A stretch of 64,000 bases of DNA from Rhizobium sp. PP-CC-3A-592 (GCF_003217095.1 NZ_QJSR01000001.1:968009-1032008), one strand, 5' to 3'. Shown: positions 8,342-18,594, counted from the first letter of the stretch. The notes: generated by a model not told the origin, from the sequence alone. Made by a program: numbers and translations.

Positions 8342-9838
8342 TTACTTCATCGTCGGCATGACGAACTCGGCGCCGTCCTTGATGCCGGAGGGCCAGCGGC
8401 TGGTGATGGTCTTGGTGCGCGTCCAGAACCGGATCGAGTCCGTGCCGTGCTGGTTGAGGTCGCCGAAGGACGAGGACTTCCAGCCGCCGAAGGAGTGGTA
8501 GGCGAGCGGAACGGGGATCGGAACGTTGACGCCGACCATGCCGATATTGATGCGCGAGGCGAAGTCCCGGGCCGCATCGCCATCGCGGGTGTAGATCGCG
8601 ACGCCATTGCCGTATTCGTGCCTCATCGGCAGATCGAGCGCTTCCTCGTAGGTCTTGGCGCGGACGACGGAGAGAACGGGGCCGAAGATCTCGGTCTTGT
8701 AGATGTCCATGTCCGGCGTGACGTTGTCGAACAGGCAGCCGCCGACGAAATATCCGTCCTCATAACCCTGCAGCTTGAACCCGCGGCCATCGACAACGAG
8801 ATCGGCACCGGCTTCCACGCCCTTGTCGATCAGGCCGAGAATGCGGTCGCGCGCTTCCTTGGTGACGACGGGGCCGAGGTCGGCCTTGTCGTCGGTATAG
8901 GGGCCGATGCGCAAGCTCTCGACCATGGGCGTCAGCTTCTCGATCAGCCGGTTGGCGGTTTCCTCGCCAACGGGGACGGCAACGGAGATCGCCATGCAGC
9001 GCTCGCCGGCCGAGCCGTAGCCGGCGCCCATCAGGGCGTTCGCAGCCTGGTCGAGGTCGGCATCCGGCATGATGATCATGTGGTTCTTGGCGCCGCCGAA
9101 GCACTGGGCGCGCTTGCCGTTCATGGCCGCGGTGCCATAGACGTAGCGGGCAATCGGCGTGGAACCGACGAAGGAGACGGCGGAGATATCGGGATGCGTC
9201 AGGATCGCATCGACCGCACCCCTGTCGCCATTGACGACGTTGAGGATGCCGGCGGGCAGGCCTGCCTCGATCATCAGTTCGGCCAGGCGGATCGGCACGG
9301 AGGGATCGCGCTCCGACGGCTTCAGGATGAAGGCGTTGCCGCAGGCGATGGCCGGGGCGAACATCCACATCGGGATCATGCCCGGGAAGTTGAACGGCGT
9401 GATGCCGGCGCCGATGCCGACCGGCTGACGGATCGAGTACATATCGATGTTCGGGCCGGCGCCTTCGGTGAACTCGCTCTTCGACAGATGCGGGATGCCG
9501 ATGACGAATTCGCAAACCTCGAGGCCGCGGACGATATCGCCCTTGGCGTCGTCGATGGTCTTGCCATGTTCGCGCGAGAGCATTTCCGCAAGCTCGTTCA
9601 TGTTGTCGTTCAGGAGCTGGACGAACTTCATGAAGACGCGGGCGCGGCGCTGCGGGTTGGTGGCCGCCCATTTCGGCTGCGCGGCCTTGGCGTTCTCGAC
9701 CGCTGCCGCCAGTTCGGCGTCGCTGGCCAGCGCCACCGTGCCCTGCACTTCGCCCGTTGCCGGATTGAAGATGTTGCTCGTGCGGCCGCTGGTGCCGGCA
9801 ACCGTCTTGCCGCCGATGAAATGACCGATCTCGTACAT
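8342..9838 (-). CDS. mmsA: Methylmalonate-semialdehyde dehydrogenase (CoA-acylating)
   Basis: The enzyme oxidises methylmalonate semialdehyde or malonate semialdehyde with NAD and CoA to propionyl-CoA or acetyl-CoA, in valine/thymine and myo-inositol breakdown. It is a 498-aa aldehyde dehydrogenase. The N-terminal GHFIGGK, the PFNFPGMIPMWMFAPAIACGN segment and the catalytic cysteine C281 in GSAGERCMA are typical of the MmsA/IolA branch, which unlike most family members lacks the general-base Glu and uses CoA. It stands alone, ends in its own terminator, and is divergent from a LysR regulator likely to control it. IolA cannot be excluded, but no inositol genes are adjacent. Confidence 0.94.
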   Translation of the reverse strand: MYEIGHFIGGKTVAGTSGRTSNIFNPATGEVQGTVALASDAELAAAVENAKAAQPKWAATNPQRRARVFMKFVQLLNDNMNELAEMLSREHGKTIDDAKGDIVRGLEVCEFVIGIPHLSKSEFTEGAGPNIDMYSIRQPVGIGAGITPFNFPGMIPMWMFAPAIACGNAFILKPSERDPSVPIRLAELMIEAGLPAGILNVVNGDRGAVDAILTHPDISAVSFVGSTPIARYVYGTAAMNGKRAQCFGGAKNHMIIMPDADLDQAANALMGAGYGSAGERCMAISVAVPVGEETANRLIEKLTPMVESLRIGPYTDDKADLGPVVTKEARDRILGLIDKGVEAGADLVVDGRGFKLQGYEDGYFVGGCLFDNVTPDMDIYKTEIFGPVLSVVRAKTYEEALDLPMRHEYGNGVAIYTRDGDAARDFASRINIGMVGVNVPIPVPLAYHSFGGWKSSSFGDLNQHGTDSIRFWTRTKTITSRWPSGIKDGAEFVMPTMK

Positions 9839-9889
9839 GGCTGTCTCCTCCAGATTGTCATTGCTGTTGGCGCGACGATCGCACTACAG

Positions 9890-9932
9890 TCTGCACAAAT
9901 CAACGTGCGAAATTCAGGAACTGTTGTGCAGA
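9890..9932. promoter_or_regulatory. Inverted repeat in the mmsA/lysR divergent promoter
   Basis: A perfect 9-bp repeat TCTGCACAA (9890-9898) and TTGTGCAGA (9924-9932) is separated by 25 bp and placed between the divergent starts. Paired half-sites of this kind are usual for LysR-type recognition and activation sites. The binding protein is inferred from position. Confidence 0.6.
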
Positions 9933-9957
9933 AATCGACACAAGACGGGCTGAGGCC

Positions 9958-10839
9958 GTGAACTGGGACGATGTGCGGATGTTTCTTGCCGTCGCCCGAA
10001 CGGGGCAGATCCTCTCTGCATCCAAGCGGGTGGGCGTCAACCATGCGACGCTCAGCCGACGGGTGACGGCGCTGGAGGAGGCGCTGAAGACCCGGCTGCT
10101 CGTGCGGCGGACCAATGGCTGCGAGCTGACGGCAGAGGGCGAGGTCTTCTTTCACGCCGCCGAGCGGATGGAGACGGAGATGCTGGCGGCGCAGGCGCAT
10201 GTCGGCCGGGTCGATACGGCCGTCGCCGGCACGGTGCGCATCGGGGCGCCGGACGGTTTCGGCGTGTCGTTCCTCGCGCCGCGTCTCGGGCGGCTGACGG
10301 CCCGCTTTCCGGCCCTGCGCATCCAGCTGGTGCCGGTGCCCCGCTCCTTCTCGCTGTCGCAGCGCGAGGCGGATATCGCCATCACGCTCGAGCGGCCGGA
10401 GCAGGGTCGGCTCGTCTCGTCCAAGCTCACCGATTACACGCTCGGCATCTACGCGTCCGACGTCTATCTGAGCGAGAACGGCACGCCCGAGAGCATCGAG
10501 GCGCTGAAGCGGCATCGGCGGATCGGCTATGTCGAGGATCTTCTCTGGACGGCCTCGCTCGACTTCACCGGCGAAGTGATGCGCAACTGGGATGCGGGCT
10601 TCGAGATTTCGAGTGCGACGGGGCAGACGGAGGCCGTGCGATCCGGCGCCGGCATCGGTATCCTGCACAATTACATCGCGCGTCAGCATGGCGAATTATG
10701 CCGTATCCTGCCCGATGCGACGATCCGGCGGGCCTACTGGACGACCTATCACGAAAGTGCGCGGGACCTGCTGCGGGTGCGGACCGTGGTCAATTTCTTG
10801 CAGGAACTCGTCGCCGCGGAGCATGCGATCTTCATCTGA
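9958..10839 (+). CDS. LysR-family transcriptional regulator, probable regulator of mmsA
   Basis: This is a 293-aa LysR-type regulator with a GTG start. The helix-turn-helix occupies about residues 4-62 (WDDVRMFLAVARTGQ, then VNHATLSRRVTALE); the rest is a substrate-binding-like effector domain with the hinge near residue 88. It is divergent from mmsA with 119 bp between the starts, and a large inverted repeat lies between them, so autoregulation and control of mmsA by a valine or semialdehyde intermediate is the natural guess. The effector is unknown. Confidence 0.85.
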   Translation: MNWDDVRMFLAVARTGQILSASKRVGVNHATLSRRVTALEEALKTRLLVRRTNGCELTAEGEVFFHAAERMETEMLAAQAHVGRVDTAVAGTVRIGAPDGFGVSFLAPRLGRLTARFPALRIQLVPVPRSFSLSQREADIAITLERPEQGRLVSSKLTDYTLGIYASDVYLSENGTPESIEALKRHRRIGYVEDLLWTASLDFTGEVMRNWDAGFEISSATGQTEAVRSGAGIGILHNYIARQHGELCRILPDATIRRAYWTTYHESARDLLRVRTVVNFLQELVAAEHAIFI

Positions 10840-10874
10840 GGGGTTCGGGGATCAGCGGAGAACGAGGGTCATCA

Positions 10875-10907
10875 TGGCAATTCCGACCTTGCCGGCCGGA
10901 ATTGCCA
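10875..10907. repeat. 11-bp perfect inverted repeat downstream of the lysR gene
   Basis: TGGCAATTCCG at 10875-10885 and CGGAATTGCCA at 10897-10907 have an 11-nt spacer and lie 36 bp after the lysR stop. It is probably the transcript-end stem of the regulator gene, although no T-run follows. The rest of 10840-11125 shows no credible gene. Confidence 0.5.
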
Positions 10908-11125
10908 GATTAGCTTCGCACGTCATGCACTTCATCCACCATCGTTTTCGAGCTGCGCATCATGCGCCTCGGTTCTCCATCGAACAGGACGACTTTACCG
11001 GCGGAAACGTGAACGGGATCTTAACACGGCCGCTCTCCGGCGTGCAGCGCGACGAGAAAGGTTAATACCTGTTTAACGCGCTGCTGTGATATCTCGGGAG
11101 AACGTTCCCGATCTTCATCCGGGTT

Positions 11126-12511
11126 CTACGCCGAGAGTTCTTTCATCACCCGCCGGAATCGATCCGAGATCCGGTCGCGCGCATGGTGGCGCCCTGACGT
11201 CACCTGCCGCTTGCCGGCGACCCAGACGCTGTCGGGCCGGGTGCCGTTGGCAAACAGCCAGGCATCGAGCACGGCATCGTGGCGCGCGCCGCTGTCGGGC
11301 ATCGACAGTGAAACGAAATCGGCCGGAGCGCCCGCCACGAGCCCGAGCGGAGACGCCGCACTGAGGGCGATGGCACCGCCGGCCCCCGCAGCATCGAACA
11401 GGGCCCGTCCCGTCGATTGCCCGGCGGACGCCATGACGTTGCGCGAGCGGTGCAGGAGGCGCTGGGAATATTCCAGCTGACGCAGTTCGTCGGGCAGGCC
11501 GATCAGGAAGTTGCTGTCCGAGCCGATGCCGAAGCGGCCGCCAGCCGTGCCGAAGACAGTAGCATTGAACGTGCCGTCGCCGAGATTGGCCTCGGTGATC
11601 GGGCAAAGGCCGGCAATCGCGCCGCTCTTCGCCATGCGCTTCGTCTCGTCATCGGTCATATGCGTCGCGTGGATGAGGCACCAGCGTGGATCGAGCCCGA
11701 CATGGTCGAGGAGCCATTCGACCGGGCGGGCGCCGGACCAGGCGATGCAGTCCTCGACCTCCTTCACCTGCTCGGCGACATGGATGTGGATCGGCCCCTC
11801 CCCGGCCATGGCCGTGACCGCCGCGATCTCCTGCGGCGTTGCCGCACGCAGGCTGTGCGGGGCGACGCCGACGCGTGAGGACGGCAGGCCGGCCACCGCC
11901 GCGCGGCACCCCTCCAGCAGGCGGGCGAAGCTGTCGAGCGTGTTGATGAAACGCCGCTGGCCGTCGCTCGGCGCCGCACCGCCGAAGGTGGAATGAGCGT
12001 AGAACACCGGCAGAAGCGTCAGGCCGATCCCGGTTTCGGATGCAGCGGCCGCGATGCGCACGGCCATCTCGGCGATATCGGCATAGGGACTGCCGTCGAT
12101 CGCATGGTGCAGATAGTGAAACTCGCCGACGCGGGAGAAGCCCTGTTCGAGCATTTCCATATAAAGCTGGGCCGCGACCGCCTCGACCTGCTCGGGCGTC
12201 ATGGTCAGCGCGAAGCGATACATGACGGTGCGCCAGCTCCAGAAGCTGTCGGCGCCGGGGCCGCGCACTTCGGCGAGCCCCGCCATACCGCGCTGAAAGG
12301 CGTGGCTGTGGAGGTTCGGCATGCCGGGGACGAGGACGGCGTGGCGCTCCTCGCCGGCATCCGGCTTGGCATCGGCTTCGACGGAGACGATGCGACCGTC
12401 GGCAAGCGAGATCCGGATATTGTCATGCCAGCCGTCCGGCAGGAGGGCCGATGCCGCGAAGATCGTGTCCGTCGTTCCCGTTACCTGTCCCGTCACTGCC
12501 TGGCTTTCCAT
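11126..12511 (-). CDS. hutF: Formimidoylglutamate deiminase
   Basis: HutF hydrolyses N-formimino-L-glutamate to N-formyl-L-glutamate and ammonia, the fourth step of the five-step histidine pathway used by Pseudomonas and rhizobia. The protein is an amidohydrolase: metal ligands are in NLHSHAFQRG and HIHVAEQVKE, followed by LIHATHMTDDE and a late GSDSNFL segment. Its 461 residues match the family. It is divergent from hutI, and HutG of the same pathway is encoded on the other arm, so the deiminase/deformylase branch is complete. A HutC-type operator lies between the two starts. Confidence 0.93.
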   Translation of the reverse strand: MESQAVTGQVTGTTDTIFAASALLPDGWHDNIRISLADGRIVSVEADAKPDAGEERHAVLVPGMPNLHSHAFQRGMAGLAEVRGPGADSFWSWRTVMYRFALTMTPEQVEAVAAQLYMEMLEQGFSRVGEFHYLHHAIDGSPYADIAEMAVRIAAAASETGIGLTLLPVFYAHSTFGGAAPSDGQRRFINTLDSFARLLEGCRAAVAGLPSSRVGVAPHSLRAATPQEIAAVTAMAGEGPIHIHVAEQVKEVEDCIAWSGARPVEWLLDHVGLDPRWCLIHATHMTDDETKRMAKSGAIAGLCPITEANLGDGTFNATVFGTAGGRFGIGSDSNFLIGLPDELRQLEYSQRLLHRSRNVMASAGQSTGRALFDAAGAGGAIALSAASPLGLVAGAPADFVSLSMPDSGARHDAVLDAWLFANGTRPDSVWVAGKRQVTSGRHHARDRISDRFRRVMKELSA

Positions 12512-12574
12512 CGTCCTGCTCCCGATATTGGCCGCGCCGCAGCTTCAGAATGAGGCTTGCGCTCCGTTGCCATT

Positions 12575-12584
12575 TGTATATACA
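12575..12584. promoter_or_regulatory. HutC-type operator between hutF and hutI
   Basis: The perfect palindrome TGTATATACA, embedded in TTTGTATATACATAA, lies 64 bp upstream of the hutF start and 33 bp upstream of the chosen hutI start. It matches the known operator core of the GntR-family repressor HutC, which is relieved by urocanate. No hutC gene is in the window, so the repressor would be encoded elsewhere. Confidence 0.75.
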
Positions 12585-12616
12585 TAATGACGAGCGAAGG
12601 AAAGGCGGGAAAAGCG

Positions 12617-13867
12617 ATGTCTTCCATGAAGTCCCCATCGGCAGCGTCGGGCATATCGGCCTGCGACACGCTCTGGCACAACGCCCAGCTTGCCACGCTC
12701 GACCCCACCTTGCCCGGCCTTGGCCTTGTCGACCAGGGTGCGATTGCCGTTTCGAATGGCCGGATCGTCTATGCCGGGCCGGAAGCGGATCTTCCTTTTC
12801 CGCACGAGGCTGCCGGCCATGTCGTCGATTGCGGCGGGCGGCTGATCACGCCGGGGCTGATCGATTGCCATACGCACCTCGTCCATGCCGGCGACCGGGC
12901 GAACGAATTCGAGATGCGGCTGGCCGGCGCAACTTACGAAGAGGTCGCGCGTGCCGGCGGTGGCATCGTTTCCTCCGTGCGGTCGCTGCGGGAGGCGAGC
13001 GAGGAGGATCTCGTCGCGCAGTCCCTGCCCCGCCTCGATGCGCTGATGGCCGAGGGTGTGACGACCGTCGAGATCAAGTCTGGCTATGGGCTGGACCTTT
13101 CCCATGAGCGCAAGACGCTGCGGGCCGCACGCCGGCTCGGCGCGCTTCGCGACGTCACCGTGCGCACCACCTTTCTCGGCGCCCATGCCCTGCCGCCGGA
13201 GTTCAAGGGCGACAGCGCGGGCTATATCGCCAAGGTTGCCGACGAGATGCTGCCGGCGCTTGCTGCGGATGGCCTTGCCGATGCGGTGGATGGGTTCTGC
13301 GAGGGCATCGCTTTTTCGCCCATCGAGATGCGGCGCGTGTTCGATGCGGCAAAGGCCCATGGCCTGCCGGTCAAGCTGCATGCGGACCAACTGTCCAACC
13401 TGCATGGCGCGGCACTTGCCGCAGAATATAGCGCGCTGTCGGCCGATCATCTGGAATATACCGATGCGGCCGGGGCGCAGGCCATGGCGGCGAGCGGCAC
13501 AGTGGCCGTCATCCTTCCCGGCGCCTTCTACTTCATCCGCGAAACAAAGAAGCCGCCGATCGAGCTCTTCCGGCAGGCCGGCGTCGCGATGGCGATCGCG
13601 ACCGACAACAATCCGGGCACATCGCCGTTGACCTCCCTGCTCCTGACCATGAACATGGCTGCGACCCTGTTCGGCATGACCGTGACCGAGTGCATTGCCG
13701 GCGTGACGCGGGAAGCGGCACGCGCGTTGGGGCTGGTCGACGAGGTGGGAACGCTGGAGGTTGGCAAGCGGGCCGATCTCGCCATCTGGTCGGTGACCCG
13801 CCCGGCCGAACTCGTCTATCGCATGGGGTTCAACCCGCTCCATGCCCGCATTTACAACGGACACTGA
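12617..13867 (+). CDS. hutI: Imidazolonepropionase
   Basis: HutI opens the ring of imidazolone-5-propionate to give formiminoglutamate. The amidohydrolase metal site is visible in [19 protein letters not shown], with a later [11 protein letters not shown] and the [10 protein letters not shown] segment near the C-terminus. The start at 12617 (MSSMKSPS) has a GGCGGGAAAAG ribosome site; earlier in-frame ATGs at 12557 and 12587 fall before or directly behind the operator palindrome and add non-conserved residues. The product is 416 aa. It is the first gene of hutIHGUD; the 41-bp gap to hutH suggests one transcript. Confidence 0.93.
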   Translation: MSSMKSPSAASGISACDTLWHNAQLATLDPTLPGLGLVDQGAIAVSNGRIVYAGPEADLPFPHEAAGHVVDCGGRLITPGLIDCHTHLVHAGDRANEFEMRLAGATYEEVARAGGGIVSSVRSLREASEEDLVAQSLPRLDALMAEGVTTVEIKSGYGLDLSHERKTLRAARRLGALRDVTVRTTFLGAHALPPEFKGDSAGYIAKVADEMLPALAADGLADAVDGFCEGIAFSPIEMRRVFDAAKAHGLPVKLHADQLSNLHGAALAAEYSALSADHLEYTDAAGAQAMAASGTVAVILPGAFYFIRETKKPPIELFRQAGVAMAIATDNNPGTSPLTSLLLTMNMAATLFGMTVTECIAGVTREAARALGLVDEVGTLEVGKRADLAIWSVTRPAELVYRMGFNPLHARIYNGH

Positions 13868-13908
13868 TGGCGCGGGCAAAGCCCCCGCCAGACCTTTAGG
13901 ACTTCGCC

Positions 13909-15444
13909 ATGACGCTTGTTCTGCAGCCGGGCTCCGTGCCCCTTTCGACCCTTGAAACGCTCTACTGGACCGGCGAGCCCGCCCGGCTCGATCCGTCCTT
14001 CGATGCCGGCATCGAGAAGGCTGCGGCGCGCATCGCGGAAATCGCCGGTGGCAATGCTCCGGTCTACGGCATCAATACGGGCTTCGGGAAACTGGCGAGC
14101 ATTCGTATCGACGCCGCCGATGTCGCGACGCTGCAGCGCAACCTCATCCTGTCGCATTGCTGCGGCGTCGGCGAGCCGCTGGCCGACAACATCGTCCGGC
14201 TGATCATGGCGCTGAAGCTCGTCTCGCTCGGCCGCGGTGCCTCCGGCGTGCGGCTGGCGCTGGTGCGGCTGATCGAGGCCATGCTGGAGAGAGGCGTCAT
14301 TCCCGTCATTCCAGAAAAAGGCTCCGTCGGCGCATCCGGCGATCTCGCGCCGCTCGCCCATATGGCGGCGGTGATGATGGGCGAAGGCGAAGCCTTCTTC
14401 GAGGGCGTGCGGCTCGACGGGCGCACCGCGCTGGAACGGGCCGGCCTTGCTCCCGTCATTCTCGCGGCCAAGGAAGGGCTAGCGCTGATCAACGGCACGC
14501 AGGTTTCGACCGCACTGGCGCTCGCCGGCCTCTTCCGTGCGCATCGCGCGGCGCAGTCCGCGCTGATCACCGGCGCGCTTTCGACCGATGCGGCCATGGG
14601 CTCCTCGGCACCGTTCCATCCCGATATCCATACGCTGCGCGGCCATCGGGGCCAGATTGATGCGGCGGCATCGCTGCGCGGCCTGCTTGCGGGCTCGGTG
14701 ATCCGCGAAAGCCATATCGAGGGCGACGAGCGGGTGCAGGACCCCTATTGCATCCGCTGCCAGCCGCAGGTGGACGGCGCCTGCCTCGACCTGTTGCGCT
14801 CCGTCGCCCGCACGCTGGAGATCGAAGCCAATGCGGTGACGGACAATCCGCTGGTGCTTTCCGACAATTCCGTCGTCTCCGGCGGCAATTTCCATGCCGA
14901 ACCCGTGGCGTTCGCCGCCGACCAGATCGCGCTGGCGGTCTGCGAGATCGGGGCCATCGCGCAGCGGCGCATCGCACTTCTGGTCGATCCCGCCCTCTCC
15001 TACGGCCTGCCGGCCTTCCTCGCGAAAACGCCGGGCCTGAACTCCGGCCTGATGATCGCCGAGGTGACGTCGGCGGCGCTGATGAGCGAGAACAAGCAGA
15101 TGTCGCACCCGGCCTCGGTCGATTCGACGCCGACCTCCGCCAATCAGGAGGACCATGTGTCTATGGCCTGCCATGGCGCACGCCGGCTGCTGCAGATGAC
15201 GGACAACCTTTTCTCCATCATCGGCATCGAGGCGCTGACGGCGGCGCAGGGCATCGATTTTCGCGCGCCGCTGGTGTCGAGCCCGGAGCTGTCCAACGTC
15301 ATCGCGACCATCCGCACCGTCGTGGCGACGCTCGAAACCGACCGCTACATGGCGACCGACCTCAAGGCTGCGCGCGACATCGTCGCCGACGGCCGGTTGA
15401 ACGCTGCGGTATCAGACGGCATCCTGCCGGTTCTGGAGGTCTGA
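13909..15444 (+). CDS. hutH: Histidine ammonia-lyase (histidase)
   Basis: HutH removes ammonia from histidine to give trans-urocanate, the committed step of the pathway. The self-forming MIO cofactor motif is A142-S143-G144 in [14 protein letters not shown]. Other family segments are [12 protein letters not shown] near residue 53 and QEDHVSM near residue 417. Its 511 residues equal the usual length. It starts 41 bp after hutI and ends 1 bp before the hutG start. Confidence 0.96.
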   Translation: MTLVLQPGSVPLSTLETLYWTGEPARLDPSFDAGIEKAAARIAEIAGGNAPVYGINTGFGKLASIRIDAADVATLQRNLILSHCCGVGEPLADNIVRLIMALKLVSLGRGASGVRLALVRLIEAMLERGVIPVIPEKGSVGASGDLAPLAHMAAVMMGEGEAFFEGVRLDGRTALERAGLAPVILAAKEGLALINGTQVSTALALAGLFRAHRAAQSALITGALSTDAAMGSSAPFHPDIHTLRGHRGQIDAAASLRGLLAGSVIRESHIEGDERVQDPYCIRCQPQVDGACLDLLRSVARTLEIEANAVTDNPLVLSDNSVVSGGNFHAEPVAFAADQIALAVCEIGAIAQRRIALLVDPALSYGLPAFLAKTPGLNSGLMIAEVTSAALMSENKQMSHPASVDSTPTSANQEDHVSMACHGARRLLQMTDNLFSIIGIEALTAAQGIDFRAPLVSSPELSNVIATIRTVVATLETDRYMATDLKAARDIVADGRLNAAVSDGILPVLEV

Positions 15445-15445
15445 C

Positions 15446-16249
15446 ATGTCCGTTTTCGAGATCACACGGGGCAACTCGCCGGTCATCCTCGCCTTCCCGC
15501 ACACGGGAACCGATGTCCCCGCCGAGATCGCCGAGCGGCTGAACGACAATGGTCGTATCCTTGCCGACACCGACTGGCACATCCATACGCTCTATGACGG
15601 GCTGCTTCAGGATGTGACCACCGTGCGCGCCACGTTCCACCGCTATGTAATCGACGCCAATCGCGACCCCGATGGCGGAAGCCTCTATCCTGGACAGAAC
15701 ACGACGGGGCTTGTGCCGGAGACCGATTTCGACGGGGCGTCGATCTGGAGGCAAGGTGCTGCGCCGACGGCCGAGGACATTTCGGCACGTCTGCAAGCCT
15801 TCCACCAGCCCTATCATGCCGCCCTTGCCGCCGAGATCGCGCGGGTGAAGGCGCTGCATGGCGTGGCCATTCTCTACGATTGCCACTCGATCCGCTCGCA
15901 CATCCCCTTCCTGTTCGAAGGCAAGCTGCCGGACTTCAACATCGGCACCGACAATGGCCGGACCTGCGCGCCTGAGATCGAGGCGGCTGCCGTTACCGTC
16001 TCGGCTGCTGCCGCCGGCTATGACAGCGTGCTCAACGGCCGCTTCAAGGGCGGCTGGACGACGCGGCATTACGGCCGGCCGAATGAGGGCGTCCACGTCA
16101 TCCAGATGGAGCTGGCGCAATCCACCCATCTGGCGACCGAAGCGCCGCCCTTCGCCTATGATCCTGCCAAGGCCGAGCCGCTTCGCCGCCATCTCAGGGA
16201 CATTCTGGAGCGCATCGCGACGATCGCGCCCACGCTCGCACACTCATAA
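15446..16249 (+). CDS. hutG: N-formylglutamate deformylase
   Basis: HutG hydrolyses N-formylglutamate to glutamate and formate, the last step. The protein belongs to the zinc-dependent N-formylglutamate amidohydrolase family: an N-terminal PVILAFPHTGTDVP with the first metal His, DTDWHIHTLY, and a central YDCHSIRSHIPFLF motif. It has 267 residues. It lies between hutH and hutU with 1-bp and 12-bp gaps, and goes with HutF, confirming the five-step route instead of direct formimidoylglutamase. Confidence 0.93.
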   Translation: MSVFEITRGNSPVILAFPHTGTDVPAEIAERLNDNGRILADTDWHIHTLYDGLLQDVTTVRATFHRYVIDANRDPDGGSLYPGQNTTGLVPETDFDGASIWRQGAAPTAEDISARLQAFHQPYHAALAAEIARVKALHGVAILYDCHSIRSHIPFLFEGKLPDFNIGTDNGRTCAPEIEAAAVTVSAAAAGYDSVLNGRFKGGWTTRHYGRPNEGVHVIQMELAQSTHLATEAPPFAYDPAKAEPLRRHLRDILERIATIAPTLAHS

Positions 16250-16261
16250 AAGGGGAAACCG

Positions 16262-17935
16262 ATGACCAACCCGCGCCACAATATCCGCGACGTCCGCGCT
16301 GCCCGCGGCACCGAGCTGACCGCGAAATCCTGGATGACCGAAGCGCCGCTGCGCATGCTGATGAACAATCTCGACCCCGAGGTCGCCGAGAACCCGCACG
16401 AGCTGGTCGTTTATGGCGGCATCGGCCGGGCGGCGCGCACCTGGGCGGATTTCGACAAGATCGTTGCATCTCTGCGGGACCTTGAGGAAGACGAGACGCT
16501 GATGGTGCAGTCCGGCAAGCCGGTCGGCATTTTCCGCACGCACAAGGACGCGCCGCGCGTGCTGATCGCAAACTCCAACCTCGTTCCGCATTGGGCGACG
16601 TGGGATCACTTCAACGAGCTCGATAAGAAAGGCCTGGCCATGTACGGCCAGATGACCGCGGGCTCGTGGATCTATATCGGCAGCCAGGGCATCGTGCAGG
16701 GCACCTACGAGACCTTCGTGGAAGCCGGGCGCCAGCATTACGACGGCAATCTCACCGGGCGCTGGGTGCTGACCGGCGGGCTCGGCGGCATGGGCGGCGC
16801 GCAGCCGCTGGCGGCCGTCATGGCCGGCGCCTGCTGCCTTGCGGTCGAGTGCAACCCCGACAGCATCGATTTCCGCATCCGCACCCGCTATGTCGATGCG
16901 CGCGCGGAAACACTCGACGAGGCGATGGAGATGATCGAGCGGTGGACGGCTGCCGGCGAGGCGAAGTCCGTCGGCCTGCTCGGCAATGCCGCCGATATCT
17001 TCCCCGAAATGGTTCGCCGCGGCATCCGGCCCGACATGGTGACCGACCAGACGTCGGCCCACGATCCGATCAACGGCTACCTGCCGAAGGGCTGGACGAT
17101 GGCCGAATGGCGCCAGAAGCGCGAGAGCGACCCGAAGGCCGTGGAAAAGGCCGCGCGCGCCTCGATGCGCGACCATGTGGAGGCCATGCTCGCCTTCCAG
17201 CAGGCCGGCATTCCGACCTTCGACTACGGCAACAATATCCGCCAGGTCGCCAAGGACGAGGGGCTGGAGAACGCCTTCGACTTCCCGGGCTTCGTGCCGG
17301 CCTATATCCGCCCGCTGTTCTGCCGCGGCATCGGCCCGTTCCGCTGGGCGGCGCTGTCCGGCGATCCGGAGGATATCCGCAAGACCGACGCGAAGGTGAA
17401 GGAACTGCTGCCTGACAACAAGCACCTGCACAACTGGCTGGACATGGCCGCCGAGCGCATCGCCTTCCAGGGCCTGCCCGCACGCATCTGCTGGGTGGGC
17501 CTGGGCGATCGCCATCGGCTGGGCCTTGCCTTCAACGAGATGGTGCGCACCGGCGAGCTTGCAGCACCGATCGTCATCGGTCGCGACCATCTCGACAGCG
17601 GCTCCGTCGCCTCGCCGAACCGCGAGACCGAAGCCATGAAGGATGGCTCCGACGCCGTGTCGGACTGGCCGCTCCTCAACGCGCTGCTCAACACCGCCTC
17701 GGGCGCGACCTGGGTGTCGCTGCATCATGGTGGCGGCGTCGGCATGGGCTTCTCCCAGCATTCGGGCGTCGTGATCTGCTGCGATGGCTCTGAAGATGCC
17801 GACCGTCGCATCGAACGCGTGTTGTGGAACGATCCGGCCACCGGCGTCATGCGCCATGCGGATGCCGGCTACGACATCGCGCTCGATTGCGCCCGCGACA
17901 AGGGCCTGCGCCTGCCGGGCATTCTCGGCAATTGA
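16262..17935 (+). CDS. hutU: Urocanate hydratase (urocanase)
   Basis: HutU adds water to urocanate to give imidazolonepropionate, using tightly bound NAD as an electrophile. The 557-aa sequence has the nucleotide-binding region ([14 protein letters not shown] near residue 173), the catalytic cysteine at C410 ([11 protein letters not shown]) exactly at the position known in Pseudomonas urocanase, and the late [15 protein letters not shown] motif. It is preceded by a good AAAAGGGGAAACC ribosome site. Downstream a stem-loop separates it from hutD. Confidence 0.96.
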   Translation: MTNPRHNIRDVRAARGTELTAKSWMTEAPLRMLMNNLDPEVAENPHELVVYGGIGRAARTWADFDKIVASLRDLEEDETLMVQSGKPVGIFRTHKDAPRVLIANSNLVPHWATWDHFNELDKKGLAMYGQMTAGSWIYIGSQGIVQGTYETFVEAGRQHYDGNLTGRWVLTGGLGGMGGAQPLAAVMAGACCLAVECNPDSIDFRIRTRYVDARAETLDEAMEMIERWTAAGEAKSVGLLGNAADIFPEMVRRGIRPDMVTDQTSAHDPINGYLPKGWTMAEWRQKRESDPKAVEKAARASMRDHVEAMLAFQQAGIPTFDYGNNIRQVAKDEGLENAFDFPGFVPAYIRPLFCRGIGPFRWAALSGDPEDIRKTDAKVKELLPDNKHLHNWLDMAAERIAFQGLPARICWVGLGDRHRLGLAFNEMVRTGELAAPIVIGRDHLDSGSVASPNRETEAMKDGSDAVSDWPLLNALLNTASGATWVSLHHGGGVGMGFSQHSGVVICCDGSEDADRRIERVLWNDPATGVMRHADAGYDIALDCARDKGLRLPGILGN

Positions 17936-17943
17936 TAGCGCAA

Positions 17944-17968
17944 ACGGCAGGCGTCCCGCGCCTGCCGT
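17944..17968 (+). terminator. Stem-loop between hutU and hutD
   Basis: A perfect 10-bp stem ACGGCAGGCG/CGCCTGCCGT has a 5-nt loop and is followed by CGCTCTCGGCTCTTTT. It lies 8 bp after the hutU stop. The weak T-tract suggests an attenuator or mRNA 3' protector, lowering hutD relative to the catalytic genes. Confidence 0.55.
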
Positions 17969-17999
17969 CGCTCTCGGCTCTTTTCTCCGGAGACACCTC

Positions 18000-18554
18000 A
18001 TGACGGTCTTTCGCAACAGCGACCACCGCCGCATGCCGTGGAAGAACGGCGGCGGTGAGACGGTGGAGATCGCCGTCTTTCCGGCAGACGCCTCCATGGA
18101 GACGTTCGGCTGGCGGATCAGCATGGCCTCGGTGGCGACGGACGGCCCGTTCTCCGTCTTTCCGGGCGTAGACCGGACGCTGTCGATCCTCGACGGTCAC
18201 GGCATGGTGCTGGATATATCAGGCCGGACGCCGGTGACGCTGACGGCGCGCGATGCGCCGTATGCGTTTCCTGCGGATGCCGCGACGGAGGCGACGCTCG
18301 TCGATGGGGCCATCACCGATCTCAACGTGATGACCCGCCGTGGGGCCTTCGTGCACGTTGTCGAGCGGCGCGTGATCGACGGGGCGACGGAGGTGAAGAG
18401 GCATGGCGGGACGCAGATACTGTTGTCGCTTGGCGAGGTCAGCGTGGGTTCGGTCCAGCTCGGTCGTCTCGATGCCATGCTGCTGGACGGCGACGTAACG
18501 CTGGAAGCGGAGCGGGCCGTGACCGTCTATCTCATCCGGATCGATGCGGTTTAA
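18000..18554 (+). CDS. hutD: HutD family protein
   Basis: This is a 184-aa cupin-like protein of the HutD/Ves family, shown by the N-terminus MTVFRNSDHRRMPWKNGGGETVEIAVFP, of which RMPWKNGGG is nearly diagnostic. HutD is not an enzyme of the pathway; in Pseudomonas fluorescens it has been proposed to set an upper limit on hut activity, perhaps by binding an intermediate. It is the last gene of hutIHGUD, 64 bp after hutU with a stem-loop between. The start is fixed by the conserved N-terminus and the GGAG ribosome site. Confidence 0.9.
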   Translation: MTVFRNSDHRRMPWKNGGGETVEIAVFPADASMETFGWRISMASVATDGPFSVFPGVDRTLSILDGHGMVLDISGRTPVTLTARDAPYAFPADAATEATLVDGAITDLNVMTRRGAFVHVVERRVIDGATEVKRHGGTQILLSLGEVSVGSVQLGRLDAMLLDGDVTLEAERAVTVYLIRIDAV

Positions 18555-18594
18555 CCGCCAGTCCCCCGCGCCCTTCCGGATTTGAGCGCCAAGC

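Noticed and set aside
10874-11065. Possible 63-aa gene after the lysR gene
   Set aside because: Its start sits inside the 11-bp inverted repeat and the product has no recognisable character, although a GAGGG lies upstream.
12545-13879. Long minus-strand open frame opposite hutI
   Set aside because: It is the antisense of a clear imidazolonepropionase gene in GC-rich DNA; its product is Arg/His/Gly-rich with no family features.
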